DNA of 64,000 nt from Halomarina halobia. Lineage in GTDB: Archaea; Halobacteriota; Halobacteria; Halobacteriales; Haloarculaceae. Location of the stretch: positions 682,001 through 746,000 of the forward strand of contig NZ_CP119992.1 of NCBI RefSeq assembly GCF_029338575.1. The letters are read 5' to 3'. Positions 1 to 7,807 of this stretch are shown here, piece after piece (the first letter of the stretch is position 1; the number at the start of each line of letters is the position of its first letter). Below the pieces are notes generated by a model. It searched no databases. It was given only the letters and a program-made list of their open reading frames with translations, and had not been told where the DNA came from. Position numbers and translations under genes: made by a program.

Positions 1-58
1 CGCCAGCGAGCGCGAAGCGTGTCGCTGGCGCGCGAGCGCAGCAAAAGGTGGCAGTTAA
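1..58 (-). repeat. 3'-end hairpin element, truncated by window edge
   Basis: This stretch lies just downstream of the minus-strand phoU stop. Read on the minus strand it gives CCACCTTTTGCTGCGCTCG followed by an imperfect inverted repeat around GCCAGCGA/TCGCTGGC. The same start is seen downstream of the zinc-finger gene at 7234 and, in plus orientation, after the dehydrogenase ending at 54899. It therefore belongs to a dispersed element located at gene 3' ends. A role in termination or mRNA 3'-end protection is inferred from position only. Confidence 0.6.
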
Positions 59-68
59 ATGGTGGGTT

Positions 69-746
69 CTAGTAGATCAGTTCGTCGCTGTTCTCGACCA
101 TGTAGAGGGTGCGCGCGGCGATGTTGACGGCGTGGTCGCCGACGCGTTCGAGGTCGCGCACGGTCAGCAGGAGGCGAGAGACGTCCTGCATGAGCGCCTC
201 GATCTCCTCGTCGTCCCCCTCCACGAACTCCGTCTCGATCAGGTCCCGCACGACGATCTCGGAGGCGCGCTCGCAGAGGCGGTCGAGGTCGTCGTCGCGC
301 TCGGCGATGTCGAAACAGGCGTCCGCGTCCTCCGACTCGTAGGCGTTCATGGCGTCCTCGATCATCTCCAGGGTCACCTGACCGATCCCCTGGATGTCGA
401 CGTCGGGATAGACGTCGCGTTTCGCGTCGAGGGTGTAGGTCCCGAGGTTGGTCGCGAGGTCGGCGATGCGTTCGAGATCGGTGATGATCTTGAACGAGGC
501 GGCGATGAAGCGGAGGTCGCCCGCGACGGGTTGTTGCAGCGCGAGGAGGTCGATGCACTGACTCTCAAGATCGAGGTAGAGTTCGTTGACCTCATCGTCG
601 CCCTGGATCACCTCCATCGCGAGGTCGCGGTCCTTCCCCTCGAGGGCGGACAGTCCCATCCGGAGACGCTCGGAGACGACTTCGCTCATGTAGAGCACGT
701 CCTCGCGGAGCGAGGACAGCTTCTCTTGGTATCCCTGTCGTGCCAT
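69..746 (-). CDS. phoU: Phosphate uptake regulator PhoU
   Basis: Predicted 225-residue cytoplasmic protein of the PhoU family, which acts with the Pst phosphate ABC transporter to restrain phosphate uptake. The sequence shows the two repeated three-helix bundles of the family, with acidic D/E-rich metal-binding-like stretches around residues 70-100 (a DLRFIAASFKIITDLERIAD-type segment) and again near the C-terminus (VRDLERVGDHAVNIA). The length matches bacterial and archaeal PhoU (about 220 residues). No pst genes are visible in the window. It is divergent from a second PhoU-type gene at 1043, so the pair probably shares a regulatory region at 747-1042. A hairpin element follows its stop codon. 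Confidence 0.93.
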   Translation of the reverse strand: MARQGYQEKLSSLREDVLYMSEVVSERLRMGLSALEGKDRDLAMEVIQGDDEVNELYLDLESQCIDLLALQQPVAGDLRFIAASFKIITDLERIADLATNLGTYTLDAKRDVYPDVDIQGIGQVTLEMIEDAMNAYESEDADACFDIAERDDDLDRLCERASEIVVRDLIETEFVEGDDEEIEALMQDVSRLLLTVRDLERVGDHAVNIAARTLYMVENSDELIY

Positions 747-992
747 TAGCGGATCACCACGGACGTGTCGTTCATATACCTGTGGGCGCGCTCACGAAAT
801 AAATATGCTTGCGTTCACATCACGACCGAGACGTGTGGGTACGTATGTCATCATATTACTCGATTCCCGCTGCTGATCGCGCGAGCGACCGGTTTCGAGC
901 TCGACGCGACGTCGCCGGACGTCGAACCGGAGTCGTCGGTACTTCCGGCGAGGTATCCCCTGGTGACATGTCGGAACTGTAGACCGCCACTC

Positions 993-1001
993 GATATATA
1001 G
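993..1001 (+). promoter_or_regulatory. TATA-like box for the AbrB-PhoU gene
   Basis: A GATATATAG stretch stands out in the 296-bp divergent region between the two PhoU-type genes. Archaeal TATA boxes lie about 26 nt before the transcription start, which would put the start near 1024. That is downstream of the ATG at 1016 and supports the ATG at 1043 as the true start. The rest of 747-1042 has further A/T-rich patches (for example near 796-804), possibly the phoU promoter, but no coding signal. Confidence 0.55.
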
Positions 1002-1042
1002 AAATGGATTGATTTATGGCCCGTCGCTCTCGACAGCGGAAC

Positions 1043-2038
1043 ATGGAAACCCGCAAGGTGCAGGTGACGGGTGGCTCGACCTACACGGTGTCGCTTCCGA
1101 AGACGTGGGCGACCGACAACGGCGTCAGCGCCGGAAGCATCGTCGAGTTCTATCCGGAAGACGATTCGTTGTTGCTGACGCCCAAGGGCGAGGAGCGGCG
1201 GACGGAGGGGACGCTCGACATAACGAACCTCGAGGGGAGGGAGCTGATGCGGGCGGTCATGACGATGTACGTGAGCGGCTTCGACATCATCAACCTCGAG
1301 ACAGCGCGGGTCACCGCCTCGCAGCGTCGGGCGATCCGCGAGGCCGCCCAGCGCCTCGTCGGGCTCGAGGTCATCGGGGAGACGAGCGAGCACATCATCC
1401 TGCAGGACCTTCTCGACTCCTCCGAACTCTCGATCATCAACGCCATCACCAGGATGCGATTGGTCGCGCTCAGCATGCTCAACGACGCCATCACGGCGCT
1501 CGTCGAGAACGACGACGACCTCGCCCAGGACGTCATCGAGCGCGACGACGACGTCGATCGCCTGTGGTACATGACCTCGCGGGTGTTCCGGTCGGTGCTG
1601 CGCGACCCGAGTACCGCGACCGAGGTCGGCCTCGGACGGGAGAGCTGTTTCGACTACCACTCGAGCGCCCGCCAACTGGAGCGCATCGCCGACCACGCGA
1701 CGAAGATCGCGGAACACGCCCTCGAACTCGAGGAGATCCCCGGGGAGGCCGCGGACGGGTTGCAGAAACTCCTCGTCGAGGCGAGCGACATCACCGAGAC
1801 GGCGATGGACGCGCTCCTCGAGGACGACTCGGAGCGCGCGACGCAACTCGCCAACGAAGCCCGCGAGCGCGTGGACGAGATCGACGCGCAGGCCCGCGAG
1901 GTCGACAAGCTCATCCGCGAACTCGACCCCCAGCAGGCCCAGCTGCTCGGCCTCGTCGTCGACTCCCTCGGCCGGAGCGCGGACTACGGCGGCAACGTGG
2001 CCGAGACGGCGCTCCAGAAGGCCGCACCCAAGCCGTAG
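1043..2038 (+). CDS. PhoU-domain regulator with N-terminal SpoVT/AbrB domain
   Basis: A 331-residue archaeal phosphate-response regulator. Residues 1-45 form an AbrB/MazE-like swapped-hairpin DNA-binding domain (METRKVQVTGGSTYTVSLPK, then a WATDNG...GSIVEFYPED stretch). The rest carries two PhoU-like helical bundles with family-type RIADHATKIAEHALELEE and SADYGGNVAETAL segments. This domain order is known for haloarchaeal PhoU-type transcription regulators that bind DNA directly. An in-frame ATG at 1016 would add nine Arg-rich residues. I prefer 1043 because the AbrB domain begins at METRK and the TATA-like box predicts transcription starting after 1016. It is divergent from the classical phoU. 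Confidence 0.9.
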   Translation: METRKVQVTGGSTYTVSLPKTWATDNGVSAGSIVEFYPEDDSLLLTPKGEERRTEGTLDITNLEGRELMRAVMTMYVSGFDIINLETARVTASQRRAIREAAQRLVGLEVIGETSEHIILQDLLDSSELSIINAITRMRLVALSMLNDAITALVENDDDLAQDVIERDDDVDRLWYMTSRVFRSVLRDPSTATEVGLGRESCFDYHSSARQLERIADHATKIAEHALELEEIPGEAADGLQKLLVEASDITETAMDALLEDDSERATQLANEARERVDEIDAQAREVDKLIRELDPQQAQLLGLVVDSLGRSADYGGNVAETALQKAAPKP

Positions 2039-2279
2039 AACCGAAATCGTTCTGAAGCGTTCGATCCCGGACGATCCCTTCTCCGTCACCGCGCCGCCGA
2101 CCGTCGGAACGTCGCGGGGCTCCGGTCCTCGGTTCGCCGGGAGAGGTGGTTATCCCCGGTAGATCGAGTCCCGTCAGGTCCACGAGGAAACGGCCCACGA
2201 CGCGATGCACCCGGAGACGAGCGCTGCGGTCGGCGGTCCGGCACGTTCGCGTTCGTCCCCTGTTCGCCCCTATTCACCC

Positions 2280-2657
2280 CTATTCGTCGTCCACGAGGAC
2301 GGCGTTGACCTGTCCGTCCTGACCGGGGCGGGAGGTGACGCGGGCCGCGCCCTCGGACGTGTCGATGACGGCCCCCTTGGTGATGATGTTCCGGCGGACG
2401 TAGTTCGGGTTGGCGTCGTTGCGCGTGACGCCGTTGATGGTCGCCGAGACGACGCCGTCGTCCGTCGCGACGCTCGCGACGTCCGTGGAGATGGCGCGGA
2501 CCTTCACGTTGCCCCCGCGCGTGTCGACGGTCTTGAGCTTCGCGTCGGCGACGCGGGTCTCGGTCGGGGTCGTGCCGAGCTCGTGCTTGCGTTTCTTGTG
2601 GATCGGGCGTCGTCGACCACCGGTGCGCTTGGTCCGGGAGCGTCCCTGGTACTTCAT
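2280..2657 (-). CDS. rps8e: 30S ribosomal protein S8e
   Basis: A 125-residue archaeal/eukaryotic-type ribosomal protein of the small subunit. The N-terminus (MKYQGRSRTKRTGGRRR, then a basic KKRKHELG stretch) is characteristic of S8e, as is the later VRRNIITKGAVIDT segment. The reading frame stays open far upstream, but homology and the basic N-terminal tail fix the start at MKYQGRS. Only about 80 bp separate it from the divergent DUF2240 gene at 2739. Its 3' end converges on the AbrB-PhoU gene, and the 240 bp between the two stops show no gene. Confidence 0.97.
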   Translation of the reverse strand: MKYQGRSRTKRTGGRRRPIHKKRKHELGTTPTETRVADAKLKTVDTRGGNVKVRAISTDVASVATDDGVVSATINGVTRNDANPNYVRRNIITKGAVIDTSEGAARVTSRPGQDGQVNAVLVDDE

Positions 2658-2738
2658 ACGGTGGAGGTGTCCCGAGAGGTGCTTAAAACGCTCGATGCGG
2701 ACCGACAGGGTTACGCCGCGGGCGACGTCCCTCCCGCC

Positions 2739-3179
2739 ATGAGTCTCCGGCAGGCCGTCGCCGCCCCGTTTCGCGCGAAGGGACGCGAGCGTATCGCCGA
2801 GAGCGAGTTCGTCGTCGCGCTCTCGCTCGACCGCGACTGGTTCTCGCCCGACCAGGCGAAACGCCTCCTCGACGTGGCCGCGAGCGAGGGGCTCCTCGCG
2901 AGGGAGGACGGGGACCTCGTCGTCGCGTTCGATCCGGAGGACGAACCCGTCCCCGACGACTTCCGCCCGGACGAGTCCATCATCCAGCGGCGGAGCACGT
3001 TCCAGCGGATCCTCGACGCGCTCGTGGACGCGGGCGAGGCGAAGCAGGAGGCCGTCGCGGGCATCAACGCGCTCCAGTCCGACCTCGGCGTCACCATCGA
3101 GGCCGCGGCCGTCCTCTACGCCCACCGGCGGGGCGTGGACGTGAGCGACCACGCCGCCCGCGCGCGGTCGGAACTGTGA
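2739..3179 (+). CDS. DUF2240 family protein
   Basis: A 146-residue acidic protein recognised as the archaeal DUF2240 family, whose function is unknown. The N-terminal half (LRQAVAAPFRAKGRERIAES, then FSPDQAKRLLDVAASEGLL) looks like a winged-helix fold. The C-terminal half contains VEAVAGINALQ-like and ILYAHRRGVDVSDHA-like helices typical of the family. The start is the ATG preceded by a CCTCCCGCC stretch. It is divergent from S8e and convergent with the DUF1028 gene (46-bp gap), suggesting a single-gene transcript. Residue-level annotation beyond family membership is not supported. Confidence 0.8.
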   Translation: MSLRQAVAAPFRAKGRERIAESEFVVALSLDRDWFSPDQAKRLLDVAASEGLLAREDGDLVVAFDPEDEPVPDDFRPDESIIQRRSTFQRILDALVDAGEAKQEAVAGINALQSDLGVTIEAAAVLYAHRRGVDVSDHAARARSEL

Positions 3180-3225
3180 GGCAAGTCCCGCGAACCGGCG
3201 ACCACAGAGTGATCCGGGTACGCCC

Positions 3226-3885
3226 TCACCACTCGGCCGCCGCTTCCGCGTGGTAGTCCTTCGCCAACTTGTGTTGTTCCGTCAGATCGGCGATCGGCGT
3301 CCGCGAAGCGTCGACCCGGAGGTCGTTGTACCACTCGTTGGCGATCGGCGCGCCGGGATCGACGACGCGGACGGCGGCGCTCCGAACGTCGTCGTTCCGT
3401 CGGTCGCCGCCCGCCTCCTCGCCGGCGGCGAGCGCCTCGACGAGCCGAGCGGCGAGTTCGCGGTCCGGGTCCGCGTGCTCGAACGCCTCCGCGATCGCGT
3501 CGAGCACCGCCTCGCCGGCGAGCGTGTTGCCGGCTACCGAGTAGTTCCCCCCGACGCGGTCGCCGTAGACGGACGGCGCGTCCCCGTGGTGGACGCCTCT
3601 CGACTCCCGGCAGAGCGCGTGGACCTGTCGGAGGTGGGGTCGGGAAACCGCGGCGAGGGTCGCGGCGACCGCGTCGTCCGCGCGGAGGCCGTCGTCGAGG
3701 TACCCGAGTAGACGTGGGCCGACTTCGCCGACAGTGTAGTGCTGCGTCGCTACCGCCCCGTTCCCGGAGACGAACGGACAGAACACGCCGATCCCGGGGT
3801 TGTTCGTCGCCACGGCGACGCCGAACCGGACGCGCTCCCCGTCGCCGGCCGCGCGGGTCTCGCGAACGCAGATACTGAACGTCAC
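3226..3885 (-). CDS. DUF1028 family protein (Ntn-hydrolase-like fold)
   Basis: A 219-residue protein of the DUF1028 family, which is thought to have an N-terminal-nucleophile hydrolase-like fold and no firmly assigned substrate. Family marks are the start TFSICVRET, the GVAVATNNPGIG segment, the HYTVGEVGPRLLGYLDDG segment and NYSVAGNTLAGEAVL. I place the start at a GTG at 3885, so that the product begins VTFSI as family members do. The frame stays open upstream to 4035, but that part is Arg/Pro-rich and overlaps the region before the plus-strand gene at 4034. The two genes are divergent with 148 bp between starts. Confidence 0.82.
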   Translation of the reverse strand: MTFSICVRETRAAGDGERVRFGVAVATNNPGIGVFCPFVSGNGAVATQHYTVGEVGPRLLGYLDDGLRADDAVAATLAAVSRPHLRQVHALCRESRGVHHGDAPSVYGDRVGGNYSVAGNTLAGEAVLDAIAEAFEHADPDRELAARLVEALAAGEEAGGDRRNDDVRSAAVRVVDPGAPIANEWYNDLRVDASRTPIADLTEQHKLAKDYHAEAAAEW

Positions 3886-4033
3886 ACGCCGAGTCGCGAC
3901 GCGACGGACAAATCCTTTCGGGACGCGACGGCCGCCCGTGGGGACGGCCGTCCGCGGATCGACTCGCCGCCGTACCGGAGGCTCGCCCCGCCGGGATCGT
4001 CGGAGGGATACGGGCGGAGGGGGTAGCCCCACC

Positions 4034-4408
4034 ATGACCGACGAACGGGTGACCGACGGCCGCCGGATCGCCGAACTGCTCGCGAGCGAACTCGTCGCCC
4101 GGACGGACGGGCCGCTCGCCGGCCTCGAACTGGCCGACGTTCGGGACGCGGACGGCGACGCGTTCGGGGAGTTCGCCTACGCCGTCGAGCGGGCGGGCGA
4201 GCGCGTCGCGGAGGTCTACGTCCACGACGACCGCGCCCGCGTCGAGTTCCGCGTCGGACTCGACGCCTTTCCGACGGCGGCCGCCGAACGCGGCCTGCGC
4301 GTCCGCCCGAAGGCGAGTCGGCCGCCCCGCGCCGTCGTCTTCGTCGAAGACGGCGCGTCGGTGAAGCGCGTCCTCCCGGTCGTGGCCGACGCGCTCGACG
4401 CCGCCTGA
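4034..4408 (+). CDS. Conserved haloarchaeal hypothetical protein
   Basis: A 124-residue acidic protein of unknown function. It has an N-terminal helix (RIAELLASELVAR), a central segment reading as beta-strands (RVAEVYVHDDRARVEFRVG), and a C-terminal VKRVLPVVADALDAA helix, suggesting a small alpha/beta fold. There is no signal peptide, membrane segment or cysteine cluster. Codon use is like its neighbours. It lies between the divergent DUF1028 gene and the flavin oxidoreductase 47 bp downstream, so co-transcription with the latter is possible. Confidence 0.7.
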   Translation: MTDERVTDGRRIAELLASELVARTDGPLAGLELADVRDADGDAFGEFAYAVERAGERVAEVYVHDDRARVEFRVGLDAFPTAAAERGLRVRPKASRPPRAVVFVEDGASVKRVLPVVADALDAA

Positions 4409-4455
4409 GGTCCGCGCCCGCAAGCTTTTATCCGCACTCGTCCCACCGGAGACCG

Positions 4456-5757
4456 ATGACCACGGTCCCGCTCGGCGCGCCGCTCGAGATCGGCGGGCTG
4501 CGCGTCCGCAATCGCCTCTACCGCGCGCCGCTCCTCGAGTGCGCGGGCGACGGTCCCGACGCCGGGGAACGCCTCGCCGACGAACTCGAACCGGCGGCCG
4601 CCTCGGGGGCGGGGCTGATCTTTCAGGGCGCGACGATCGTTCGCGGGGAGGGCGGCTGCGTCGCGCCGAACATGACGCGGATCGACACCGACGGAAAGGC
4701 AGAGCGCCTTCGGGCGGTCACGGACGCCGTCCACGCCCGCGGCGGGCGTATCGCGATACAGCTCGATCACGGCGGGCTGCGGTGTCTGGAGACGTGGCAC
4801 CGCGAGTACCGCGCCGCGCATCCCGACCTTCGACAGCTCGCCGTCTCGCGCCCGCCGGGGCTACTGCGGGCGCTCGATCGGATCGGCGCGCTCCGCTACG
4901 AGCCGCACGTGCTCACCACCGACGAAGTGTACGACCTCGCCGCCGACTTCGGACGGGCGGCGCGCCGGGCGACGGACGCGGGCTACGACGGCGTCCACCT
5001 CGCCGGGGCGAACATGGGTATCGTCCAGCAGTTCCTCTCGCCGTACTACAACCGGCGGACCGACGAGTTCGCCGACGGCGCGCGCTTCCTCGAACTCGTC
5101 CACGACGAGGTCCGCGAGCGGACGGGGGACGTCCCCCTGCTGACGAAGGTGCCGACGGAGTCGCGCCGACCGCCGTTCGTCCGGCGGGGGCTCTCGCGCG
5201 CCGACGCCGTCGAGCTCTCCGTTCGCCTCGCCGACTACGGTTACGACGCGCTCGTCCCCGTCGAGGGATCGACGTTCTGGGACGCGAGCCTCGTCCGGGG
5301 GGAGTACCCGAGGCGCGCCTGGGAGGCGTCGCAGTTCCGGGCCGGCTACGCGGCCGCGTTCGGCGGCCGCGGCCGCGCCGCGCTCGTCCGGGCGCTGACG
5401 CGCGTCAGCATCGCGGCGAACGACTTCGAGCCGCGCTGGAACGCGGACCTCTGTCGCGCGGTTCGCGAGCGGGTCGACGTCCCCGTCCTCTGCGAGGGCG
5501 GGATCCGCACCCGCGAGGGGATCGACCGCCTGCTCGGGACGGCGTGCGACGCGGTCGGCCTCGCCCGCCCGTTCTACGCGGAGCCGCGGCTCCCGGCCCG
5601 GCTGCTGGCCGACGCGGGGGCGGCGGCCGCCTGCGAGAACTGCAACAACTGCGTCGTCCCGCAGGCGACGGGCGCGCCGGGGATGTGTCGCACGCCGTCG
5701 GTCGTGCGGCGGCGCGGCGAGTACGAGCGCCGCGGCGCGTACGATCGTGACCGGTAG
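4456..5757 (+). CDS. NADH:flavin oxidoreductase, old yellow enzyme family
   Basis: A 433-residue FMN-binding TIM-barrel oxidoreductase of the OYE/2,4-dienoyl-CoA-reductase type. Visible family marks are the opening PLEIGGLRVRNRLYRAP, the IAIQLDHGG strand, the GYDGVHLAGANMGIVQQFLSP segment with YYNRRTDEFADG, and the phosphate-binding GGIRTREGIDRLL near residue 350. The C-terminus has a Cys cluster (CENCNNC, then MC about 13 residues on) resembling the 4Fe-4S ligands of dienoyl-CoA reductase-like members, but the long second NAD(P)-binding half of those enzymes is absent. The substrate is not inferable. A TTTTA box about 26 nt before the start suggests its own promoter. Confidence 0.85.
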   Translation: MTTVPLGAPLEIGGLRVRNRLYRAPLLECAGDGPDAGERLADELEPAAASGAGLIFQGATIVRGEGGCVAPNMTRIDTDGKAERLRAVTDAVHARGGRIAIQLDHGGLRCLETWHREYRAAHPDLRQLAVSRPPGLLRALDRIGALRYEPHVLTTDEVYDLAADFGRAARRATDAGYDGVHLAGANMGIVQQFLSPYYNRRTDEFADGARFLELVHDEVRERTGDVPLLTKVPTESRRPPFVRRGLSRADAVELSVRLADYGYDALVPVEGSTFWDASLVRGEYPRRAWEASQFRAGYAAAFGGRGRAALVRALTRVSIAANDFEPRWNADLCRAVRERVDVPVLCEGGIRTREGIDRLLGTACDAVGLARPFYAEPRLPARLLADAGAAAACENCNNCVVPQATGAPGMCRTPSVVRRRGEYERRGAYDRDR

Positions 5758-5933
5758 CCCTCCCGTCGCCACTGTTCAGTCGTCGCCGTCCGTCCTCGGA
5801 GGCGTACGGACATCGCCATCGCGGGCCGTGGTACCATCGCCGAGGCCTACGCGGACGGCGCGCTGGCGGATCCCGAGTTCGCGGGCGGGCGAGCATCGAA
5901 AGCTTGTAGCGGTCGCTCCGGGATTGACGGGCA

Positions 5934-6737
5934 ATGACCGCGAGTGACGGCTTCTTCGACCGCCTGCGCGCGCGTATCGACTCGGTCGACAGCGTCGTGT
6001 CGATCGGCCTCGATCCCGACCCGAAGCGCCTCCCCGAGCACCTCCGCGATCGGGACCTGCCGCGCTGGGCGTTCAACCGGCGCATCATCGACGCGACCCA
6101 CGAGTACGCCGCCTGCTACAAGCCCAACGCCGCCTTCTACGAGGACGCGGACGGCTGGCGCGCGCTCCGCGAGACGATCGCCTACGCCGAGGGGAAGGGC
6201 GTGCCCGTCCTGCTCGACGCGAAGCGGGCGGACATCGGCAACACCGCCCGCCAGTACGCGGGGCTGCTCGACCACGCCGACGCCATCACGGTCAACCCCT
6301 ACATGGGCCGCGACTCGCTGGAGCCGTTCCTCTCCCGGGCGGACCGGGGCGTGTTCGTCCTCTGTCGCACCTCGAACCCCGGCGGGGCGGACTTCCAGAA
6401 CCTCGAAGTCGCCCCCGGAAAGCGGCTGTTCGAGTACGTTGCACAGCGCGCGGGCGAGTGGAACGAGCGCGGCAACGTCGGCCTCGTGGTCGGCGCGACC
6501 GCTCCCGAGGAACTGGAGCGCGTCCGCGAACTCGTCCCCGACCTCCCGTTCCTCGTCCCCGGCGTCGGCGCGCAGGGCGGCGACGCGGAGGCGGCCGTCG
6601 AGTTCGGGCTGGCCGACGGCGTCGGCCTCGTCAACTCCTCGCGCGGCATCATCTTCGCCGGCGAGGGCGAGTCCTTCGACCGCGCGGCTGGACAGGCGGC
6701 GAAGCGACTCAAGGAGCGGTTGAACCGGTATCGGTAG
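5934..6737 (+). CDS. pyrF: Orotidine-5'-phosphate decarboxylase
   Basis: A 267-residue enzyme converting OMP to UMP, the last step of de novo pyrimidine synthesis. It is of the type-2 (mycobacterial-like) PyrF class. The catalytic Lys/Asp tetrad lies in LLDAKRADIGNTA (about residues 94-106). Other marks are the SIGLDPDPKRLP start, ITVNPYMGRDSLEPF, and the phosphate-binding LVPGVGAQGGDAE and LVNSSRGIIFAG segments. The length agrees with the class. The preceding 176 bp hold no confident gene. Downstream are two copies of a repeat element rather than another gene, so it is probably monocistronic. Confidence 0.95.
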   Translation: MTASDGFFDRLRARIDSVDSVVSIGLDPDPKRLPEHLRDRDLPRWAFNRRIIDATHEYAACYKPNAAFYEDADGWRALRETIAYAEGKGVPVLLDAKRADIGNTARQYAGLLDHADAITVNPYMGRDSLEPFLSRADRGVFVLCRTSNPGGADFQNLEVAPGKRLFEYVAQRAGEWNERGNVGLVVGATAPEELERVRELVPDLPFLVPGVGAQGGDAEAAVEFGLADGVGLVNSSRGIIFAGEGESFDRAAGQAAKRLKERLNRYR

Positions 6738-6770
6738 GCGCGGCGGCCAGCGTGCGCTAGCGTGTTGTGC

Positions 6771-6904
6771 CGCGAGCGACCGAAGGGAGCGAGCGGACCG
6801 ACGAACCCCCCGAGCGAAGCGACTGAGGGGGTGAGGAGGGTTTTGGTCCAGCTTTTACCAGCGAACGAGGCGCGTAGCGCCGAGTGAGCGCAGTAAAAGG
6901 TGGG
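6771..6904 (-). repeat. 3'-end hairpin element, copy A
   Basis: On the minus strand the copy reads CCACCTTTTACTGCGCTCAC, a loop, then GGTAAAAGCTGGACCAAAAC, then CCTCCTCACCCCCTCAGTCG and a CGCTTCGCTCGGGGGGTTCG segment. The CTTTTAC/GTAAAAG arms form the stem. About 100 of its bases match copy B at 7081-7230 with few differences, including the whole GGACCAAAACCCTCCTCACC block. It appears to be a duplicate of copy B. Confidence 0.7.
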
Positions 6905-7080
6905 CGTGCAGGCGACGCCGCGGGCGGCTCGCGGGGCGTGGCGTCGCACACCCGCAGTGCGCCCCGCGACGGCTCTCACGTCACGGGGGGCTCTGGTCCC
7001 GGTTTCGATTATAAAGGTACGGCCCGAGCGAACGGCTCGAATACCCAGACCGCCACCGCCGACACCAGCGTGGCAGCCGT

Positions 7081-7230
7081 GAGCGAGGCGCGAAGCGCCG
7101 AGCGAGCGGACCGACGAACCCCCGAGCGAAGCGACTGAGGGGGTGAGGAGGGTTTTGGTCCAGCTTTTGCCAGCGAGTCGGCGGCGACACGCTTCGCGGT
7201 CGCCGCCGCACGAGCGCAGCAAAAGGTGGT
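7081..7230 (-). repeat. 3'-end hairpin element, copy B
   Basis: Starting four bases after the stop of the minus-strand zinc-finger gene, the minus strand reads CCACCTTTTGCTGCGCTCGT. It then has an internal GCGGCGACCGCGAAGCG/CGTGTCGCCGCC arm, GGCAAAAGCTGGACCAAAAC and the same tail as copy A. The nested inverted repeats predict a long hairpin in the mRNA 3' end. The orientation relative to the preceding gene is the same as at the window start and at 54901. Confidence 0.7.
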
Positions 7231-7233
7231 GGT

Positions 7234-7443
7234 TCAGAACTCGTAGGTGTCCACGCCGTCAGGTCCGGACCGTTGATCCGGTTCGCCCTCCCTGTCCGAC
7301 GCGTCCCCGACCTCGAGCAGGCAGTCGGTGCAGAGCCCGGTCGATCGGTCGTAGTGACGCTCACAGACGAGCCTCCCGCAGCGGTCGCAGCCGTCCACCA
7401 CCTCGTTCGTCTGGCAGAGTTCGCACAGTCCGGAGACGCTCAT
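7234..7443 (-). CDS. Small zinc-finger protein
   Basis: A 69-residue protein whose first 41 residues hold eight potential zinc ligands: C7-x2-C10, C19-x2-C22, C27-x2-H30 and C38-x2-C41. The spacing suggests a compact two-zinc cross-brace domain of B-box or treble-clef style. The C-terminal tail is acidic and probably disordered. Small zinc-finger proteins like this are common and mostly uncharacterised in haloarchaea. I chose the ATG at 7443 (MSVSGLCELC) because the nine residues before it in the longer frame are not part of the finger. The 3' end runs directly into a hairpin element. Confidence 0.75.
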   Translation of the reverse strand: MSVSGLCELCQTNEVVDGCDRCGRLVCERHYDRSTGLCTDCLLEVGDASDREGEPDQRSGPDGVDTYEF

Positions 7444-7807
7444 GGGTCGGGCTAGCACGCCGACGCGCAAAAGCGCCCGGGCTGCCGACGCCGCCTCCCC
7501 GGCCGTCGTCTCCCCGACCGATAGTTATCTATCTAAGATATCTAAGATATCTTAGAGAAATGGCGTATAAGGTGGGGTAGCGGTAGTGTGCATCTCGGAC
7601 TTCCTACGCCGCTTAGAAGCCATCGAATCGGTCGCATCCGGGCGGTCTATCCCGGAATCAGATCGGCAGGCCTCACCGATACCCGTCTATGCCGTCTACG
7701 CAAGCTACGTACGATCTATCCGATCTAAACGACCGTGTCGCGGTGCGCCGCTCGCGCCTCGCCGCCGCGGGCGAGAGGCTTACGGTGTCCGCACCGTAAC
7801 CGGGGGT
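7444..7807. other. Divergent promoter region with A/T-rich palindromes
   Basis: About 360 bp between the zinc-finger gene (-) and the J-domain gene (+). It holds two tandem TCTAAGATA units (7532-7549) that run into a perfect 14-bp palindrome CTAAGATATCTTAG at 7542-7555. A perfect 8-bp inverted repeat TTACGGTG-N4-CACCGTAA at 7780-7799 lies just before the GTG start at 7808. Base composition in 7520-7570 is strikingly A/T-rich against the surroundings. A frame from 7586 continues into the J-domain gene but its extra N-terminus is not credible. Confidence 0.6.

Larger units (their letters stand above)
6738..7233. other. Gene-free 0.5-kb region with two copies of a repeat
   Basis: Between the stops of pyrF (+) and the zinc-finger gene (-) lies about 500 bp with no credible gene. 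It holds two tandem, similarly oriented copies of the 3'-end element (6771-6904 and 7081-7230) separated by about 175 bp of unrelated GC-rich sequence. That spacer contains an isolated TATA-like TTATAAAG near 7010-7017. Long frames crossing the repeats are composition artefacts of the CGA/GCG-rich short repeats. Confidence 0.7.

Noticed and set aside
48..749. Long plus-strand open frame opposite phoU, and many similar frames opposite other genes
   Set aside because: Very high GC gives long shadow frames on the opposite strand. These have Arg/Pro/Ser- or Val/Asp/Glu-rich composition, no family motifs, and lie antisense to clearly recognised genes.
1911..2277. Minus-strand ORFs between the AbrB-PhoU gene and S8e
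   Set aside because: They overlap the 3' end of the PhoU-type gene and have Arg/Gly/Pro-rich composition; taken as non-coding convergent spacer.
5806..5933. Frame reading DIAIAGRGTIAEAYADGALA before pyrF, looking like the start of an oxidoreductase or the end of an OYE paralogue
   Set aside because: Only about 30 residues look protein-like, there is no start codon in a sensible place and the frame ends just before pyrF. Without a search it cannot be assigned.
7005..7080. Minus-strand short hydrophobic frame between repeat copies A and B (ending ...VWVFEPFARAVPL)
   Set aside because: It lacks a start codon outside the repeat, is about 25 residues long, and is probably chance in GC-rich DNA.
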